Part shown: positions 1 to 7,593 of the stretch, piece by piece
Layout: every line of letters begins with the position of its first letter
Position numbering within the stretch: the stretch's first letter is position 1
DNA from: Verrucomicrobiota bacterium
GTDB taxonomy: Bacteria; Auribacterota; JABMQX01; JAFGEW01
NCBI GenBank assembly: GCA_016931415.1
Contig: JAFGEW010000041.1
Coordinates: 1 to 35,375 of the forward strand
Direction of reading: 5' to 3'
Length of the DNA stretch: 35,375 nt
The notes under the pieces: generated by a model
The model's database searches: none
What the model was told of the DNA's origin: nothing
Seen by the model: only the letters and a program-made list of their open reading frames with translations
Program-made: the position numbers and the translations under genes

Positions 1-254
1 CCAAGCAGGTCAACGTGCTCCAGCACGTCATGGGCTTCTTCAAGAAGCAGCTCACGCCCGACGAGAAACAGGAGCTGCTCGATGTCTTCGAGCAGTACCG
101 CCGCCGCACCGTGCCGCTCATCGTGCCGGTCACGCTGCTCAACCACTACGTGCGCCTCTGCGGCTCCGCCAACCGCAGCATCGGCGACTACCTCGCCCAG
201 CAATACTACCTCCACCCCCACCCGATCGAGCTGAGCCTGCGCAGCACCATCTGA
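1..254 (+). CDS. DUF1722 (YbgA-like) protein, C-terminal part
   Basis: The 5' end lies outside the window; the reading frame is open from base 3 and ends with TGA at 252-254. The visible ~83 residues begin KQVNVLQHVMGFFKKQL and continue through LIVPVTLLNHYV to a YYLHPHPIEL ending. This matches, from memory, the conserved C-terminal part of DUF1722, which is usually fused behind a DUF523 domain in a protein of about 320 residues. The biochemical role of the family is not settled; some members occur next to photolyase-type genes. The GTG at base 15 is an internal valine codon, not a start. It converges with the minus-strand WG-repeat gene, leaving only 10 bases between the stops. The family assignment is fairly safe, the function is unknown. 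Confidence 0.8.
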   Translation, partial: KQVNVLQHVMGFFKKQLTPDEKQELLDVFEQYRRRTVPLIVPVTLLNHYVRLCGSANRSIGDYLAQQYYLHPHPIELSLRSTI

Positions 255-264
255 AGCGGGCGGG

Positions 265-1311
265 CTATTCGGGCTTCTCGTGGTCCTGCTTGTCGACCAC
301 GACGGCGGCGCGGGCGAGGCCTTCGTGGAAGTCGCCGGCATCCTCGAGCTTGGCGTCAATGACGCGCTTGCCCGTTGTGTCGATGAAGGCCGGCTTCATG
401 GCAACGTCAATGCGCGCGAGCTTCTCGTGGAAATCGGCGTAGACATTGAAGCCCTCGGCCTTGATGACGAAGTTGCCTGCCGTGTCGATGAAACCCGAGT
501 CGATGCCGCGCGCGGCCCGCGCCCGCCCGTCATGGAACTGCTCGGCCTTGCGGAACGTGTCGGCGATAACGACCTCGCCCGTCTTGTTGATGTAGCCCCA
601 GTTCAGGTCGCGCTTGAACGCCGCAAGGTCCTCGGAGAAATCGCCGACCTGCTTGTACTGCGGCCCGATGACCAGCTTGCCGCTCGTGTCGATGAAACCC
701 ATCTTGCCGCCGACACGGACGGCCGCCATCCCCCCAGAGAAGTCGCGCGCCCACTCGAACGTCGGCTCGACAACGTACTCGCCGTCCTCGTTGATGACGC
801 CGAACTTCTCGCCGACCTGAACGATGGCAAGGCCTTCGGAGAACTCGTTCGCGTCGTCGAACACCGCATCGATCACGAGCGTCCCCGTCTTGTCGATGTA
901 GCCGTACTTGCCCGACCAGCCGCCGACCTTGACGCGCGCCCGGCCGCCGGAGAAGCTCCACGCCTCCGGGAATTCGCTCGGGATGACAAGCTTGCCCTTC
1001 ATATCGATGTAGCCGCACTTGCCGCCGGCCCAGACGTAGGCCAGCCCCTCGTGGAAGTCACCCACGTCGCTGTACGTGGTCTCGAGCGCGAGCTTGCCGT
1101 CTTGGTCAATGAAGCTGACCCGGTCTCGCCCGTCCTTGCGCACCCAGGCGAGGCCCTCGGAGAAGTCGTGCACCTCGTCGAACTGCGGCGCGATAACGAA
1201 CTCGCCTGTCGTGTCGACAAACCCCCACTGCGGCCGCTCGAGATCGAGCGCGGCGGCGCCGCAGGCGGCGATCGCGAGCAGACAACCGGCAAGCGCAGAC
1301 CAACCTCTCAT
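265..1311 (-). CDS. WG-repeat (KWG) exported protein, probable lipoprotein
   Basis: A 348-residue protein made almost entirely of nine WG repeats of about 33-37 residues. Each has a core like WGFVDTTGEFVIAPQF followed by a DFSEGLA-type segment. Such repeats probably form a beta-rich solenoid or propeller and are common in exported proteins of unknown role. The N-terminus is a signal peptide (SALAGCLLAIAAC) whose IAAC fits a lipobox, so the mature protein may be lipid-anchored at the Cys. I chose the ATG at 1311 because GAGGGGG lies eight bases upstream; a GTG at 1320 overlaps that Shine-Dalgarno sequence and would add three residues. It starts 14 bases after the stop of the upstream minus-strand gene, so the two are probably co-transcribed. 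Function unknown. Confidence 0.85.
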   Translation of the reverse strand: MRGWSALAGCLLAIAACGAAALDLERPQWGFVDTTGEFVIAPQFDEVHDFSEGLAWVRKDGRDRVSFIDQDGKLALETTYSDVGDFHEGLAYVWAGGKCGYIDMKGKLVIPSEFPEAWSFSGGRARVKVGGWSGKYGYIDKTGTLVIDAVFDDANEFSEGLAIVQVGEKFGVINEDGEYVVEPTFEWARDFSGGMAAVRVGGKMGFIDTSGKLVIGPQYKQVGDFSEDLAAFKRDLNWGYINKTGEVVIADTFRKAEQFHDGRARAARGIDSGFIDTAGNFVIKAEGFNVYADFHEKLARIDVAMKPAFIDTTGKRVIDAKLEDAGDFHEGLARAAVVVDKQDHEKPE

Positions 1312-1325
1312 CGTTCGCACCCCCT

Positions 1326-2690
1326 CTACTCCGTGTCGTCAGCAAGAACGTTGTCCGCGTAGTGCATCATGGCGCTCATGGCGTGCTGGACGAAATCAAT
1401 GCGGATCTCAGTGGCCGCGGCGTTGGGCTTCTTATTGTGACGTGGTTGGCCGGCGGGGAACCCCGCTCCGAGCGGCGCCCGCGGGATGCCGCCGCAGTAA
1501 GGACCCTCGACGATCTGCGAGCGCACGAGGAAGGCGACGCCCTCGCACCCGGCCGTCTCGATCTGCGCGCGCAACCCGGCGTACTCATCCTCGGGCAGGA
1601 ACGTGAGCGCCGCAAGCAGCCCCTCGAGCCGCGTGGCGGTCGGACACGTACTGCCGCTGGCAGAGAGACAGCCGGCGGTCACGGCGTCCGCGGGCTGAGG
1701 CTTCCGATCCCCGAGCATCCTGGTGCAGATCTGCACGGCGTGGTGCACGAGCGCGGCGCGCGACACGGGCGGCTGGTCGAGCCGGTCGTAGTGCGGCATA
1801 AGGCGCGCCGTGGCGAGCAACGCCCAATGGTCGGGCTCGACGTGGCGCTGGCCCGCCCGCCGGCGGGCGAGCCAGCCGAGCATCCGTGCGGCGCCGTCGA
1901 GCCACTCGGGCGACGGGTCGAGCTCGTAGAGCATTATCAACCCGAGCGCCGCCTCGCCCGGGTAGTAGAGCACGACGCGCTTGTCCGACCGCCCGCCGTC
2001 AGAGGGTATGTACTCGGTGTAGGTGCGCCCGTCGTCGTCCGTCATGTAGAGCACGAATCGCCCAAGCGCGCGCAGTTCCTCGAGCGGCGTCGTACCCGGC
2101 GCGACGCGCTCGACACACACGAGCCCGACAAGCCCGAGACCCGCGGCGCCGAGTTGGGCCCGGAGCGGCCGGTCGGTGTGTTCGAGGTCGGGCTTCGACC
2201 AGACGGCAAGCAGCTCCTCATGCTCGTCAATCGGCCCTATCGTCTCGCGGCGCAGAAAGTGCGCCGCGCGGCGCAACGCGTCGAGCAATGACTCCTCGGG
2301 ACGCCGCTGCGCGTACGTGGCCATGGCGTAGATCGTGCCCGCGTGGCGCACGATGTTGTACGCGGGCTCGACCTTGATGCTCGGGTCGATGTTGACACGG
2401 TAGGTGAACCGGCCGTCCTTGTCGCAGAAGCGGACAAGGTAGGCGGCCGCGGCCGCGATCGTCCCCTCGAGCCGCTCGGCCGTGAAGGGCGCCTCGCTCG
2501 AAGCGCGCCACGGCTGGATCGGCTCGGGCTCGACGGCTGGCCGTGTCTGTGCCTGCGGTGGCCCCGCCTGGGTCGGCCGGGCCTGGGACCGGATGAGCAG
2601 CGCGGTTGCCAAGCCCAGTAGGACAAGCGCGAGCACCACGTACACCATGCCAATCTGTCGCCGCTCTGTCTTCACCGAACTGCCCCGCAC
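1326..2690 (-). CDS. membrane-anchored protein with probable alpha/alpha-toroid domain
   Basis: Up to 454 residues. A short basic segment (KTERRQIG) precedes one hydrophobic helix at about residues 15-33 and a Pro/Gln-rich linker, so the bulk should lie outside the cytoplasmic membrane. The body has repeated helical segments with motifs such as FTYRVNIDPS, AYNIVRHAGTIYAMATYA, YYPGEAALGLIMLYEL and DHWALLATARLM. These resemble the inner-helix repeats of alpha/alpha-toroid proteins (terpenoid-cyclase or glycosidase-like folds). I recognise the pattern but not a named family, and no catalytic residues can be assigned. The start is uncertain: GTG 2690 and ATG 2648 (MVYVVLAL) both lack a convincing Shine-Dalgarno sequence. 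It lies immediately upstream of the WG-repeat gene on the same strand, suggesting a two-gene envelope operon. Confidence 0.7.
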   Translation of the reverse strand: MRGSSVKTERRQIGMVYVVLALVLLGLATALLIRSQARPTQAGPPQAQTRPAVEPEPIQPWRASSEAPFTAERLEGTIAAAAAYLVRFCDKDGRFTYRVNIDPSIKVEPAYNIVRHAGTIYAMATYAQRRPEESLLDALRRAAHFLRRETIGPIDEHEELLAVWSKPDLEHTDRPLRAQLGAAGLGLVGLVCVERVAPGTTPLEELRALGRFVLYMTDDDGRTYTEYIPSDGGRSDKRVVLYYPGEAALGLIMLYELDPSPEWLDGAARMLGWLARRRAGQRHVEPDHWALLATARLMPHYDRLDQPPVSRAALVHHAVQICTRMLGDRKPQPADAVTAGCLSASGSTCPTATRLEGLLAALTFLPEDEYAGLRAQIETAGCEGVAFLVRSQIVEGPYCGGIPRAPLGAGFPAGQPRHNKKPNAAATEIRIDFVQHAMSAMMHYADNVLADDTE

Positions 2691-2821
2691 GATGCCAGAC
2701 TGGATCCGTCTGCGAACAACACCACACTACCGTCGCCCAACGACAACGTAAAGCCGGAAGCAGCGGCCAGGTGCGGCTCCGCAGCCCAGTCCGCGCCAGG
2801 TGGGAGCGACTGACATCGCCG

Positions 2822-2850
2822 TTGACGATGACAGGGCGCCACTGTATAAG
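2822..2850 (+). promoter_or_regulatory. sigma70-type promoter for the PHP/TPR operon
   Basis: TTGACG (2822-2827) and TATAAG (2845-2850) are separated by exactly 17 bases. Transcription would start near 2857, about 68 bases before the PHP start codon. The motif lies in the 234-base gap between divergent genes and points toward the plus-strand pair. Confidence 0.65.
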
Positions 2851-2924
2851 AGGCGCACGCGCAAAGTCCCGGAGCTTGCGCGTGAGGCGTGCGGGGCGAA
2901 ACCCTGCGCGCACGAGGAGGCGGC

Positions 2925-3599
2925 ATGGGCCTGATCGACCTGCACACGCACACGATCCTGAGCGACGGCGAGCTGATCGCCTCGGAACTCGTGCGCCGCG
3001 CACAGGTGGCGGGCTACACGGCCATCGGCATCACCGACCACGCCGATGCCTCGAACCTGGAATGGCTTGCCGAAACCGCGCTTCGCGCCGCCCAGGCACT
3101 CAATGCCCACCAAGAGGTGACCGTCATCCCGGGCGTCGAGCTGACCCATGTGCCGCCGAGCCAGATCGAGGAGCTTGTCGCGCGCGCCAGGGCTCTTGGT
3201 CTCCCCCTGGTCTGTGTCCACGGGCAGACGACGGCCGAGCCGGTTGCACCCGGCACGAATCGTGCTGCACTGCAATGCGATATAGACATTCTGGCGCACC
3301 CGGGGCTGATCACCGAGGCCGATGCACGGCTCGCCGCTGAGCGCGGCGTTTGCCTCGAGCTGAGCGCGCGCCAGGGCCACTGCCTCACTAACGGCCACGT
3401 GGCTCGGAGAGCAATCGAAGCCGGGGCCAAGCTCGTGGTCAACACCGACAGCCACGATCCCGGCGACCTGCTGAGCGAGGCCGCGTGGCGGGCCGTCGCG
3501 CTCGGCGCGGGCCTGACCGAGGCCCAGGCCGCCGAGGTTGCCCACAACAGTGAGGCGCTCGTCGAGAAACTGACAGGACCATCATCCCGGAGTGACTAG
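2925..3599 (+). CDS. PHP-domain phosphoesterase (histidinol-phosphatase-like)
   Basis: A 224-residue single-domain PHP protein. Metal-binding motifs are visible in order: DLHTHT (His7, His9), ITDHAD (Asp38, His39), GVELTHV (Glu), a later AHPGLI and NTDSHD near the C-terminus. PHP enzymes use a di- or trinuclear metal centre to hydrolyse phosphate esters. The ELSARQGHCLTNGHV segment resembles the small 'histidinol phosphate phosphatase domain' proteins rather than DNA polymerase PHP domains, but no his genes are nearby, so the substrate is open. The ATG at 2925 is preceded by GAGGAGG four bases upstream; an in-frame start at 2889 is less likely. The downstream TPR gene starts two bases after this stop, so they form an operon. 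Confidence 0.88.
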   Translation: MGLIDLHTHTILSDGELIASELVRRAQVAGYTAIGITDHADASNLEWLAETALRAAQALNAHQEVTVIPGVELTHVPPSQIEELVARARALGLPLVCVHGQTTAEPVAPGTNRAALQCDIDILAHPGLITEADARLAAERGVCLELSARQGHCLTNGHVARRAIEAGAKLVVNTDSHDPGDLLSEAAWRAVALGAGLTEAQAAEVAHNSEALVEKLTGPSSRSD

Positions 3600-3601
3600 G
3601 A

Positions 3602-4378
3602 ATGGCTAAGAAGACCGCCGCGGAGGCCCCAATGAAGGCCACCAAGCAGCCCACGACCGAGGAGCGCGGGCCTTCGATCGAGGACCGCTTCGCCGAGTTC
3701 TCGGCCCGTTACAAGTGGTACCTTTTCGCCCCGCTGGGGATCCTTATTGTCCTCGTCATCGTGCTGGCCATCAGGTCGGGTCAGACCAACGCCCAGCGCC
3801 GCGCAGCGGCCGCCGCCTTGCGCACCGCCCGGACGGCGGCCGAGTTCGAGTCCGTGACGGCCAAGTACCCGGCCACTTTCGCGGGCCGGTTGGCGCTCGT
3901 GCGGGCCGGCGACCAGCTCTTCCGCGAAGGCAAGTACCCCGAGGCCCGTGCCAAGTACACCGATTTCCTGGCGGCGAAGCCCGACCCCCTGCTCGCCATC
4001 CCCGTGCGCGCAAGCGTGGTTCAGACGTGCATCCGGGAGAAGGACTACACAGCCGCCATCGCCGAGTGCGACCTGCTCGCCGAAGCCGACGGCCGCGATT
4101 TCGCCCTGCACCAGGCGATGTACTTCAAGGGCTACTGCTACGAGCAGCTTGGCCGGCTGGATGACGCCAAGATCTGGTACGAGAAAGCCGCCCCGCGGCC
4201 CCAGAATCAGCTTGGGACCCAGCAGGCGTATTACGCGGCCATGCAACGCCCGTGGTGGCAGCGCAGCACGGAGCGGCTTGGCGAAGTCACACGGCTGATC
4301 GATCTGAACAAGGAAGCGACCGAGAAGCCTGGGCCGGGCGTCTCCCCGGCCGTGAGCACACCACTGACTTCGTCGTGA
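3602..4378 (+). CDS. single-pass membrane protein with periplasmic TPR domain
   Basis: 258 residues: a charged cytoplasmic N-terminus of about 40 residues, one transmembrane helix (WYLFAPLGILIVLVIVLAI, about residues 39-58), then tetratricopeptide-like helical pairs such as GDQLFREGKYPEARAKYTDFL and KGYCYEQLGRLDDAKIWYEKA. The layout resembles YfgM/TPR_21-type proteins, which act as periplasmic chaperone or scaffold partners; homology to YfgM itself is not certain. GGAG nine bases upstream supports ATG 3602. A second in-frame ATG at 3632 is possible. It begins two bases after the PHP stop and is surely co-transcribed. No terminator is visible after it. Confidence 0.75.
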   Translation: MAKKTAAEAPMKATKQPTTEERGPSIEDRFAEFSARYKWYLFAPLGILIVLVIVLAIRSGQTNAQRRAAAAALRTARTAAEFESVTAKYPATFAGRLALVRAGDQLFREGKYPEARAKYTDFLAAKPDPLLAIPVRASVVQTCIREKDYTAAIAECDLLAEADGRDFALHQAMYFKGYCYEQLGRLDDAKIWYEKAAPRPQNQLGTQQAYYAAMQRPWWQRSTERLGEVTRLIDLNKEATEKPGPGVSPAVSTPLTSS

Positions 4379-4470
4379 CCAGGCCGACAGCTCCGCAGAC
4401 GACGTGGAACATCGTGAGCGAGCCCGGCACGGGCGCCTTGCGCCGCCGCATGGGTCACAGTAGAAAGTTG

Positions 4471-4499
4471 TTGACATTTTGTGCCGAGGACTGATAGCT
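4471..4499 (+). promoter_or_regulatory. candidate promoter upstream of the porin leader
   Basis: A perfect TTGACA at 4471-4476 sits in a locally AT-rich stretch. Seventeen bases downstream is only a weak -10 (ATAGCT, 4494-4499), so the start point is uncertain. If used, the leader to the porin start codon would be about 380 bases long. Confidence 0.35.
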
Positions 4500-4656
4500 A
4501 CACGACCGGTGTAATGTCGCTTTACTGCCGCACCTACGGCCGCTCGACACCGTGGTCAGAAGGGAGGGATGAACACAGGAAAGACCGCGAGGACGGAGCC
4601 GGGGTGACTTCATACGCTGAAGGGAAGATAGTCCATCGTTCTTGTCGCAAGACGTC

Positions 4657-4741
4657 CGCCCCGTCGAGGGGTAGGCGAAGGCTCGCCCGCCCGGGTGGCG
4701 CGGGCGAAAGCTCACGACGTGAGCGGCTCACAGAATGAGCC
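4657..4741 (+). ncRNA. hairpin-rich 5' leader of the porin gene (unassigned structured RNA)
   Basis: Four consecutive hairpins are visible. A: CGCC (4657-4660) with GGCG (4674-4677) around an inner CC/GG pair. B: TCGCCCGC (4683-4690) with GCGGGCGA (4700-4707), a perfect 8-bp stem. C: GCTCAC (4710-4715) with GTGAGC (4719-4724). D: GGCTCA (4725-4730) with TGAGCC (4736-4741). The C and D arms share the GCTCA/TGAGC sequence, so the 5' arm of C could pair with the 3' arm of D, giving mutually exclusive folds. No poly-U follows, so this is not a terminator. I could not match it to a riboswitch class I know (c-di-GMP-I, TPP, cobalamin, glycine, fluoride, guanidine). The rest of the 4379-4778 gap shows only the candidate promoter. 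Confidence 0.45.
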
Positions 4742-4778
4742 TGGAAGAAGGGAGAATACGGCCCTACACGAGACGATC

Positions 4779-4883
4779 ATGATCGACGTAGGGAACTGCC
4801 TTCTCGACGAGAACGGAAACGATATGTTGTTTCGGCGGGCCGTGGCGCGCCACAAGCGCAACGCCCGCCACCAGGAGGGATAG
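4779..4883 (+). CDS. small upstream ORF (34 codons) coupled to the porin gene
   Basis: ATG at 4779 opens a 34-residue frame (MIDVGNCLLDENGNDML, then Arg/His-rich) ending in TAG at 4881-4883. The porin ATG follows with no gap. The AGGAGGG that serves the porin start lies inside the last codons of this frame, so translation of the small ORF would pass over or terminate on the porin ribosome-binding site. That suggests coupling or leader-type control. No strong Shine-Dalgarno precedes the small ORF itself and I recognise no family, so it may be a chance frame. Confidence 0.35.
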   Translation: MIDVGNCLLDENGNDMLFRRAVARHKRNARHQEG

Positions 4884-6143
4884 ATGAGACTGCTTGTGGT
4901 CGTTTGCGCGGCTGCGGTGCTGATCGGGGTGTATACTGATGCCTTTGCGCAGGACGCGGGTGTGATCCCGGGCGTCAGCAACCTGTTCGTCGGCGCCGAG
5001 CTGCGGACCCGGGCCTTCTGGACCGAGAACCTGACGGATCTGGGCAACGACGGCGCGATCGATGCCGAGACCGGCGAGCTGGTCGATGATGACTTCGGAT
5101 ACATCGAGCAGCGCGTCCGGCTTACCACTGAAGCCGAGCTCACCGACGGCGGCGTGTGGGTCAAGCTCACCCTTGAGGGGCTCGGTAACTGGGGCGAGGA
5201 GAATGACGGCTGGGAGACCGGCGTCGTGGAAGCCAAGGTGAGCTTCCACAACATCGGCGACAGCGCCTGGTCCGCCATTGCCGGCCGCCAGTATCTGCAC
5301 TTCGGTCGCGGCCTCCTCATCAGCGCCAACGAGCTCGAGATCGAGCACGACGCGATCCTTGTGACCGGCGAGTACTTGCCCTGGAAGATCGCTCTCGCGG
5401 GGATCAAGACCGTCGAAGGTGGCGCTGACGATCTGAATGTCTACCTCGTTGATGTCAACTGGGCGCCGGCCGAGTCAGTGTTCTCGGGCGGCGGCTACGT
5501 TATCCTGCTCGACGACAGTCGGGACGCCTCCGACCGCGAGCCGATCGTGATCGGCGTGCGCGGCGGGTACGACCCGAGCAACGGGCTGGCTGTGTGGGGC
5601 GAGTTCGCCTATCAGATTGGCGACAACGCCGAACTCGACAAGCAGGCCTGGGTCCTCGACATGGGGGCCACCTACTTGATCGACACGACGTGGAACCCTA
5701 CCGTGCGCGTCAACTACCTGTACGCCACCGGCGATGAGAACGCCGACGACGGCGATGATGACGCCTTCGACCCGTTGTTCAACTACACCCGCTACGGAGA
5801 GGCGTACTCGCCCGAACTGAGCAACATCCAGATCATCAACGCCGGTGTAGCCATCCAGCCGAGCGACCGCACCACGGTCTACCTCGACTGGTACCACTAC
5901 ACCCAGAACGAGGCGGCCGCTATGTCGATGGCCAACCCCCGGATCGTCGATCTCGGGGTGACGGCGCTCACAACAGGAGTCGACGACGAGCTCGGCCAGG
6001 AGCTGGACCTCGGCGTCACGCACAACTACACAGATAAGGTGACTGCTTCGATGATCGTTGCGCTGTTCTTCCCGGGGGACGCCTACGGCGCCGACGCCGA
6101 TGATGCCCTCGAGATTAAGGGCACGATCCTCGTCAGCTTCTGA
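4884..6143 (+). CDS. alginate-export-type outer-membrane beta-barrel porin (AlgE-like)
   Basis: 419 residues with a cleavable signal peptide (MRLLVVVCAAAVLIG to TDAFA, cleavage before QDAG). Alternating amphipathic strands then fill the length and the chain ends in a terminal Phe (TILVSF), as is usual for Bam-assembled barrels. Motifs in the second half fit the alginate-export porin family: VRVNYLYATGDENADDGDDD, FDPLFNYTRYGEAYSPELSN and VYLDWYHYTQ. The loops are very acidic (Asp/Glu-rich), typical for calcium-bound or anion-guiding loops, but the substrate cannot be read from sequence. ATG 4884 follows AGGAGGG with ideal spacing. The gene stands alone, between a structured leader and a strong terminator, so it is probably regulated at leader level. 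Confidence 0.82.
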   Translation: MRLLVVVCAAAVLIGVYTDAFAQDAGVIPGVSNLFVGAELRTRAFWTENLTDLGNDGAIDAETGELVDDDFGYIEQRVRLTTEAELTDGGVWVKLTLEGLGNWGEENDGWETGVVEAKVSFHNIGDSAWSAIAGRQYLHFGRGLLISANELEIEHDAILVTGEYLPWKIALAGIKTVEGGADDLNVYLVDVNWAPAESVFSGGGYVILLDDSRDASDREPIVIGVRGGYDPSNGLAVWGEFAYQIGDNAELDKQAWVLDMGATYLIDTTWNPTVRVNYLYATGDENADDGDDDAFDPLFNYTRYGEAYSPELSNIQIINAGVAIQPSDRTTVYLDWYHYTQNEAAAMSMANPRIVDLGVTALTTGVDDELGQELDLGVTHNYTDKVTASMIVALFFPGDAYGADADDALEIKGTILVSF

Positions 6144-6195
6144 CGCGCCGCACCGGCGCACCCTTCAGGGTGTGTTGGCCCGGGAGAGTAAACAA

Positions 6196-6230
6196 CGCGG
6201 CCCCCTCGACCTGAGGGGGCCGCGTTTCGT
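6196..6230 (+). terminator. intrinsic terminator after the porin gene
   Basis: A perfect 12-bp GC stem (CGCGGCCCCCTC at 6196-6207, GAGGGGGCCGCG at 6213-6224), 5-base loop, followed by TTTCGTTTC. It lies 53 bases after the porin stop. Confidence 0.9.
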
Positions 6231-6332
6231 TTCCCTCTCTTGCGCAGCGCCTTGCGTCTTTCGCCTTCTGCTGTACGTTGATGAACAACAACTGTACATG
6301 ACTGCGCTTCTCTGTCGATGGCTGGCAATCAA

Positions 6333-6395
6333 TGTATTTTCTTGTATTTTCCTGCTTGACATTTGCCCTGCCATAGCGTACATTGTGCGATGTCA
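6333..6395 (+). promoter_or_regulatory. promoter and possible operators of the HTH-EIIA gene
   Basis: TTGACA (6356-6361) and TACATT (6379-6384) are spaced by 17 bases, giving a start near 6391. A tandem 10-base direct repeat, TGTATTTTCT then TGTATTTTCC (6333-6352), abuts the -35. An inverted pair, TGACAT (6357-6362) and ATGTCA (6390-6395), brackets the promoter. These repeats are plausible operator or UP-element sites; that role is inference. Confidence 0.65.
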
Positions 6396-6436
6396 GTTGA
6401 CGAGTGGATGCGTCTGCGTCCCCCGATCGAGGGTGC

Positions 6437-7126
6437 ATGTACGATCCTGACGAAATTCTGACGATCAAACAGGTCGCCGACTACCTGAAGGTCAACGAGC
6501 GAGCGGTCTATAAGCTCGCGCAGGAAGGCGGCATTCCGACGGTGAAGATCGCCAATCAGTGGCGGTTTCGCCGCTCCATGATCGACGGATGGCTCGACCT
6601 GCAGATGAGCGGCCATCTGACGACATCCAACGGCAAGACCCCCCCAATCGCCACCGACGGCGACCTGTCTCTCGCCGACGTGCTCCGACCCAAAGCCGTC
6701 GATCTCAACCTTGCCGCCACTACGAAGGTCGATGCGCTCGACAAGGTCAGCGGGCTGCTGTCGGAGCACTACGCCGTGCGCGACCCCATCGGCTTCCGCC
6801 AGGCGGTGCACAACCGCGAGCGGCTCTGTTCGACGGCCATTGTCGAAGGCGTGGCCTTCCCGCACCCGCGCTATAACGGGAGCCGGTTCACGCGCGAGAT
6901 GGCGCTCGCTGTGGGACGCTCCGAGCACGGACTCGACTTCGGGAGCATTGACGGCAAGCCGACGCACCTGATCGTGATGCTGTGCGCGCCCAGCGACGCG
7001 CTTCACCTGAGGATGATCGCAAAGCTCGGCCGGCTCATGGCCGACGCCGAGTTGCGCCGGACGCTGCTGGCGGCACCTGACGCCAAGGCGTTCATCGCGC
7101 TGATCCGCGACCGCGAGTCGCACTAA
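6437..7126 (+). CDS. excisionase-type HTH fused to PTS EIIA (type 2) domain regulator
   Basis: 229 residues in two domains. Residues 6-55 are a MerR/excisionase-type winged helix (ILTIKQVADYLKVNERAVYKL, then VKIANQWRFRRSMIDGWL), the form that binds DNA in helix_turn_helix_17 proteins. Residues about 78-225 are a PtsN/fructose-type EIIA domain with the phosphorylatable His143 in GVAFPHPR. Such fusions occur in Planctomycetes and relatives and probably couple DNA binding to phosphotransfer status. No sugar permease (EIIB/EIIC) is in the window, so a regulatory role is likely. I chose ATG 6437 (GAGGG upstream) because a GTG at 6404 would lie only about 13 bases after the predicted transcript start. 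The zinc-ribbon gene follows on the same strand. Confidence 0.85.
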   Translation: MYDPDEILTIKQVADYLKVNERAVYKLAQEGGIPTVKIANQWRFRRSMIDGWLDLQMSGHLTTSNGKTPPIATDGDLSLADVLRPKAVDLNLAATTKVDALDKVSGLLSEHYAVRDPIGFRQAVHNRERLCSTAIVEGVAFPHPRYNGSRFTREMALAVGRSEHGLDFGSIDGKPTHLIVMLCAPSDALHLRMIAKLGRLMADAELRRTLLAAPDAKAFIALIRDRESH

Positions 7127-7205
7127 ACCATATTCTGTCCCCAACGAACCGGGAGGCCTGGCGGTGGTGGGGAGAAAACAGGGCAACAGGCAATCGGAGG
7201 AGGAT

Positions 7206-7562
7206 ATGGTTCTCAAGGAGCAGGTTCGGGAGCTGTCGAGGCTTCAGAGCTTCGACAACCGGATGGACTCGATGTACAAGGACGGCCTGCCCAATAACGG
7301 CGTGGACCGGCGCGTCGGACCCAAGCAGATGGAGTTCATCCAGCAGCGCCAGAGCATGGTGCGCCAGCTCGACGGGACGCTTGTGCGCCAGTACGAGCGG
7401 ATGCGTCGCTCCAGGATTAAGGCCAACGCCGTGGTCCCCGTCATCAACGGCGTGTGTCAGGGATGCTTCATGGTTGTCACGAAGTCGCTCCTGGCCCAGT
7501 TGATCAACGGCGACTCGCTCACGACCTGCGAGCACTGCGGGCGCATCCTTTACACGGATTGA
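7206..7562 (+). CDS. zinc-ribbon protein with N-terminal helix (zf-RING_7-like)
   Basis: 118 residues from ATG 7206. A helical, charged N-terminal half (LKEQVRELSRLQSFDNRMDSM) is followed by a C4 zinc ribbon: CQGC and, further on, CEHCGRILYTD. This spacing and ending match the C4-type zinc-ribbon family PF02591, whose members are usually about 240 residues with a long coiled coil. This copy is roughly half that, with much of the coiled coil missing. Two starts are credible: ATG 7206 after GGAGGAGG, or GTG 7164 seven bases after GGGAGG, which would add 14 residues. It lies 79 bases after the HTH-EIIA gene and is probably in its transcript. Role unknown; nucleic-acid or protein binding is the usual guess. 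Confidence 0.78.
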   Translation: MVLKEQVRELSRLQSFDNRMDSMYKDGLPNNGVDRRVGPKQMEFIQQRQSMVRQLDGTLVRQYERMRRSRIKANAVVPVINGVCQGCFMVVTKSLLAQLINGDSLTTCEHCGRILYTD

Positions 7563-7593
7563 GCGCCGCCCAACAGTGCCTCCTCCGAGACGG

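Noticed and set aside
280-1362. 360-codon plus-strand frame opposite the WG-repeat gene
   Set aside because: It mirrors the repeats of the opposite gene, has no family look and no ribosome-binding site; it is a GC-driven shadow.
2691-2760. Minus-strand stretch reading GDGSVVLFADGSS, reminiscent of the H-X9-DG tail of prepilin-like proteins
   Set aside because: No prepilin signal, no in-frame body and no repeat of the pattern nearby; too short to call a pseudogene.
2606-3340. Frameshifted or overlapping frames around the PHP gene
   Set aside because: The 2925-3599 frame is intact with all PHP motifs; the other frames are shadows.
4657-4741. Known riboswitch or small RNA (c-di-GMP, TPP, cobalamin, RNase P, SRP)
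   Set aside because: None of the conserved core sequences I know could be found; left as an unassigned structured leader.
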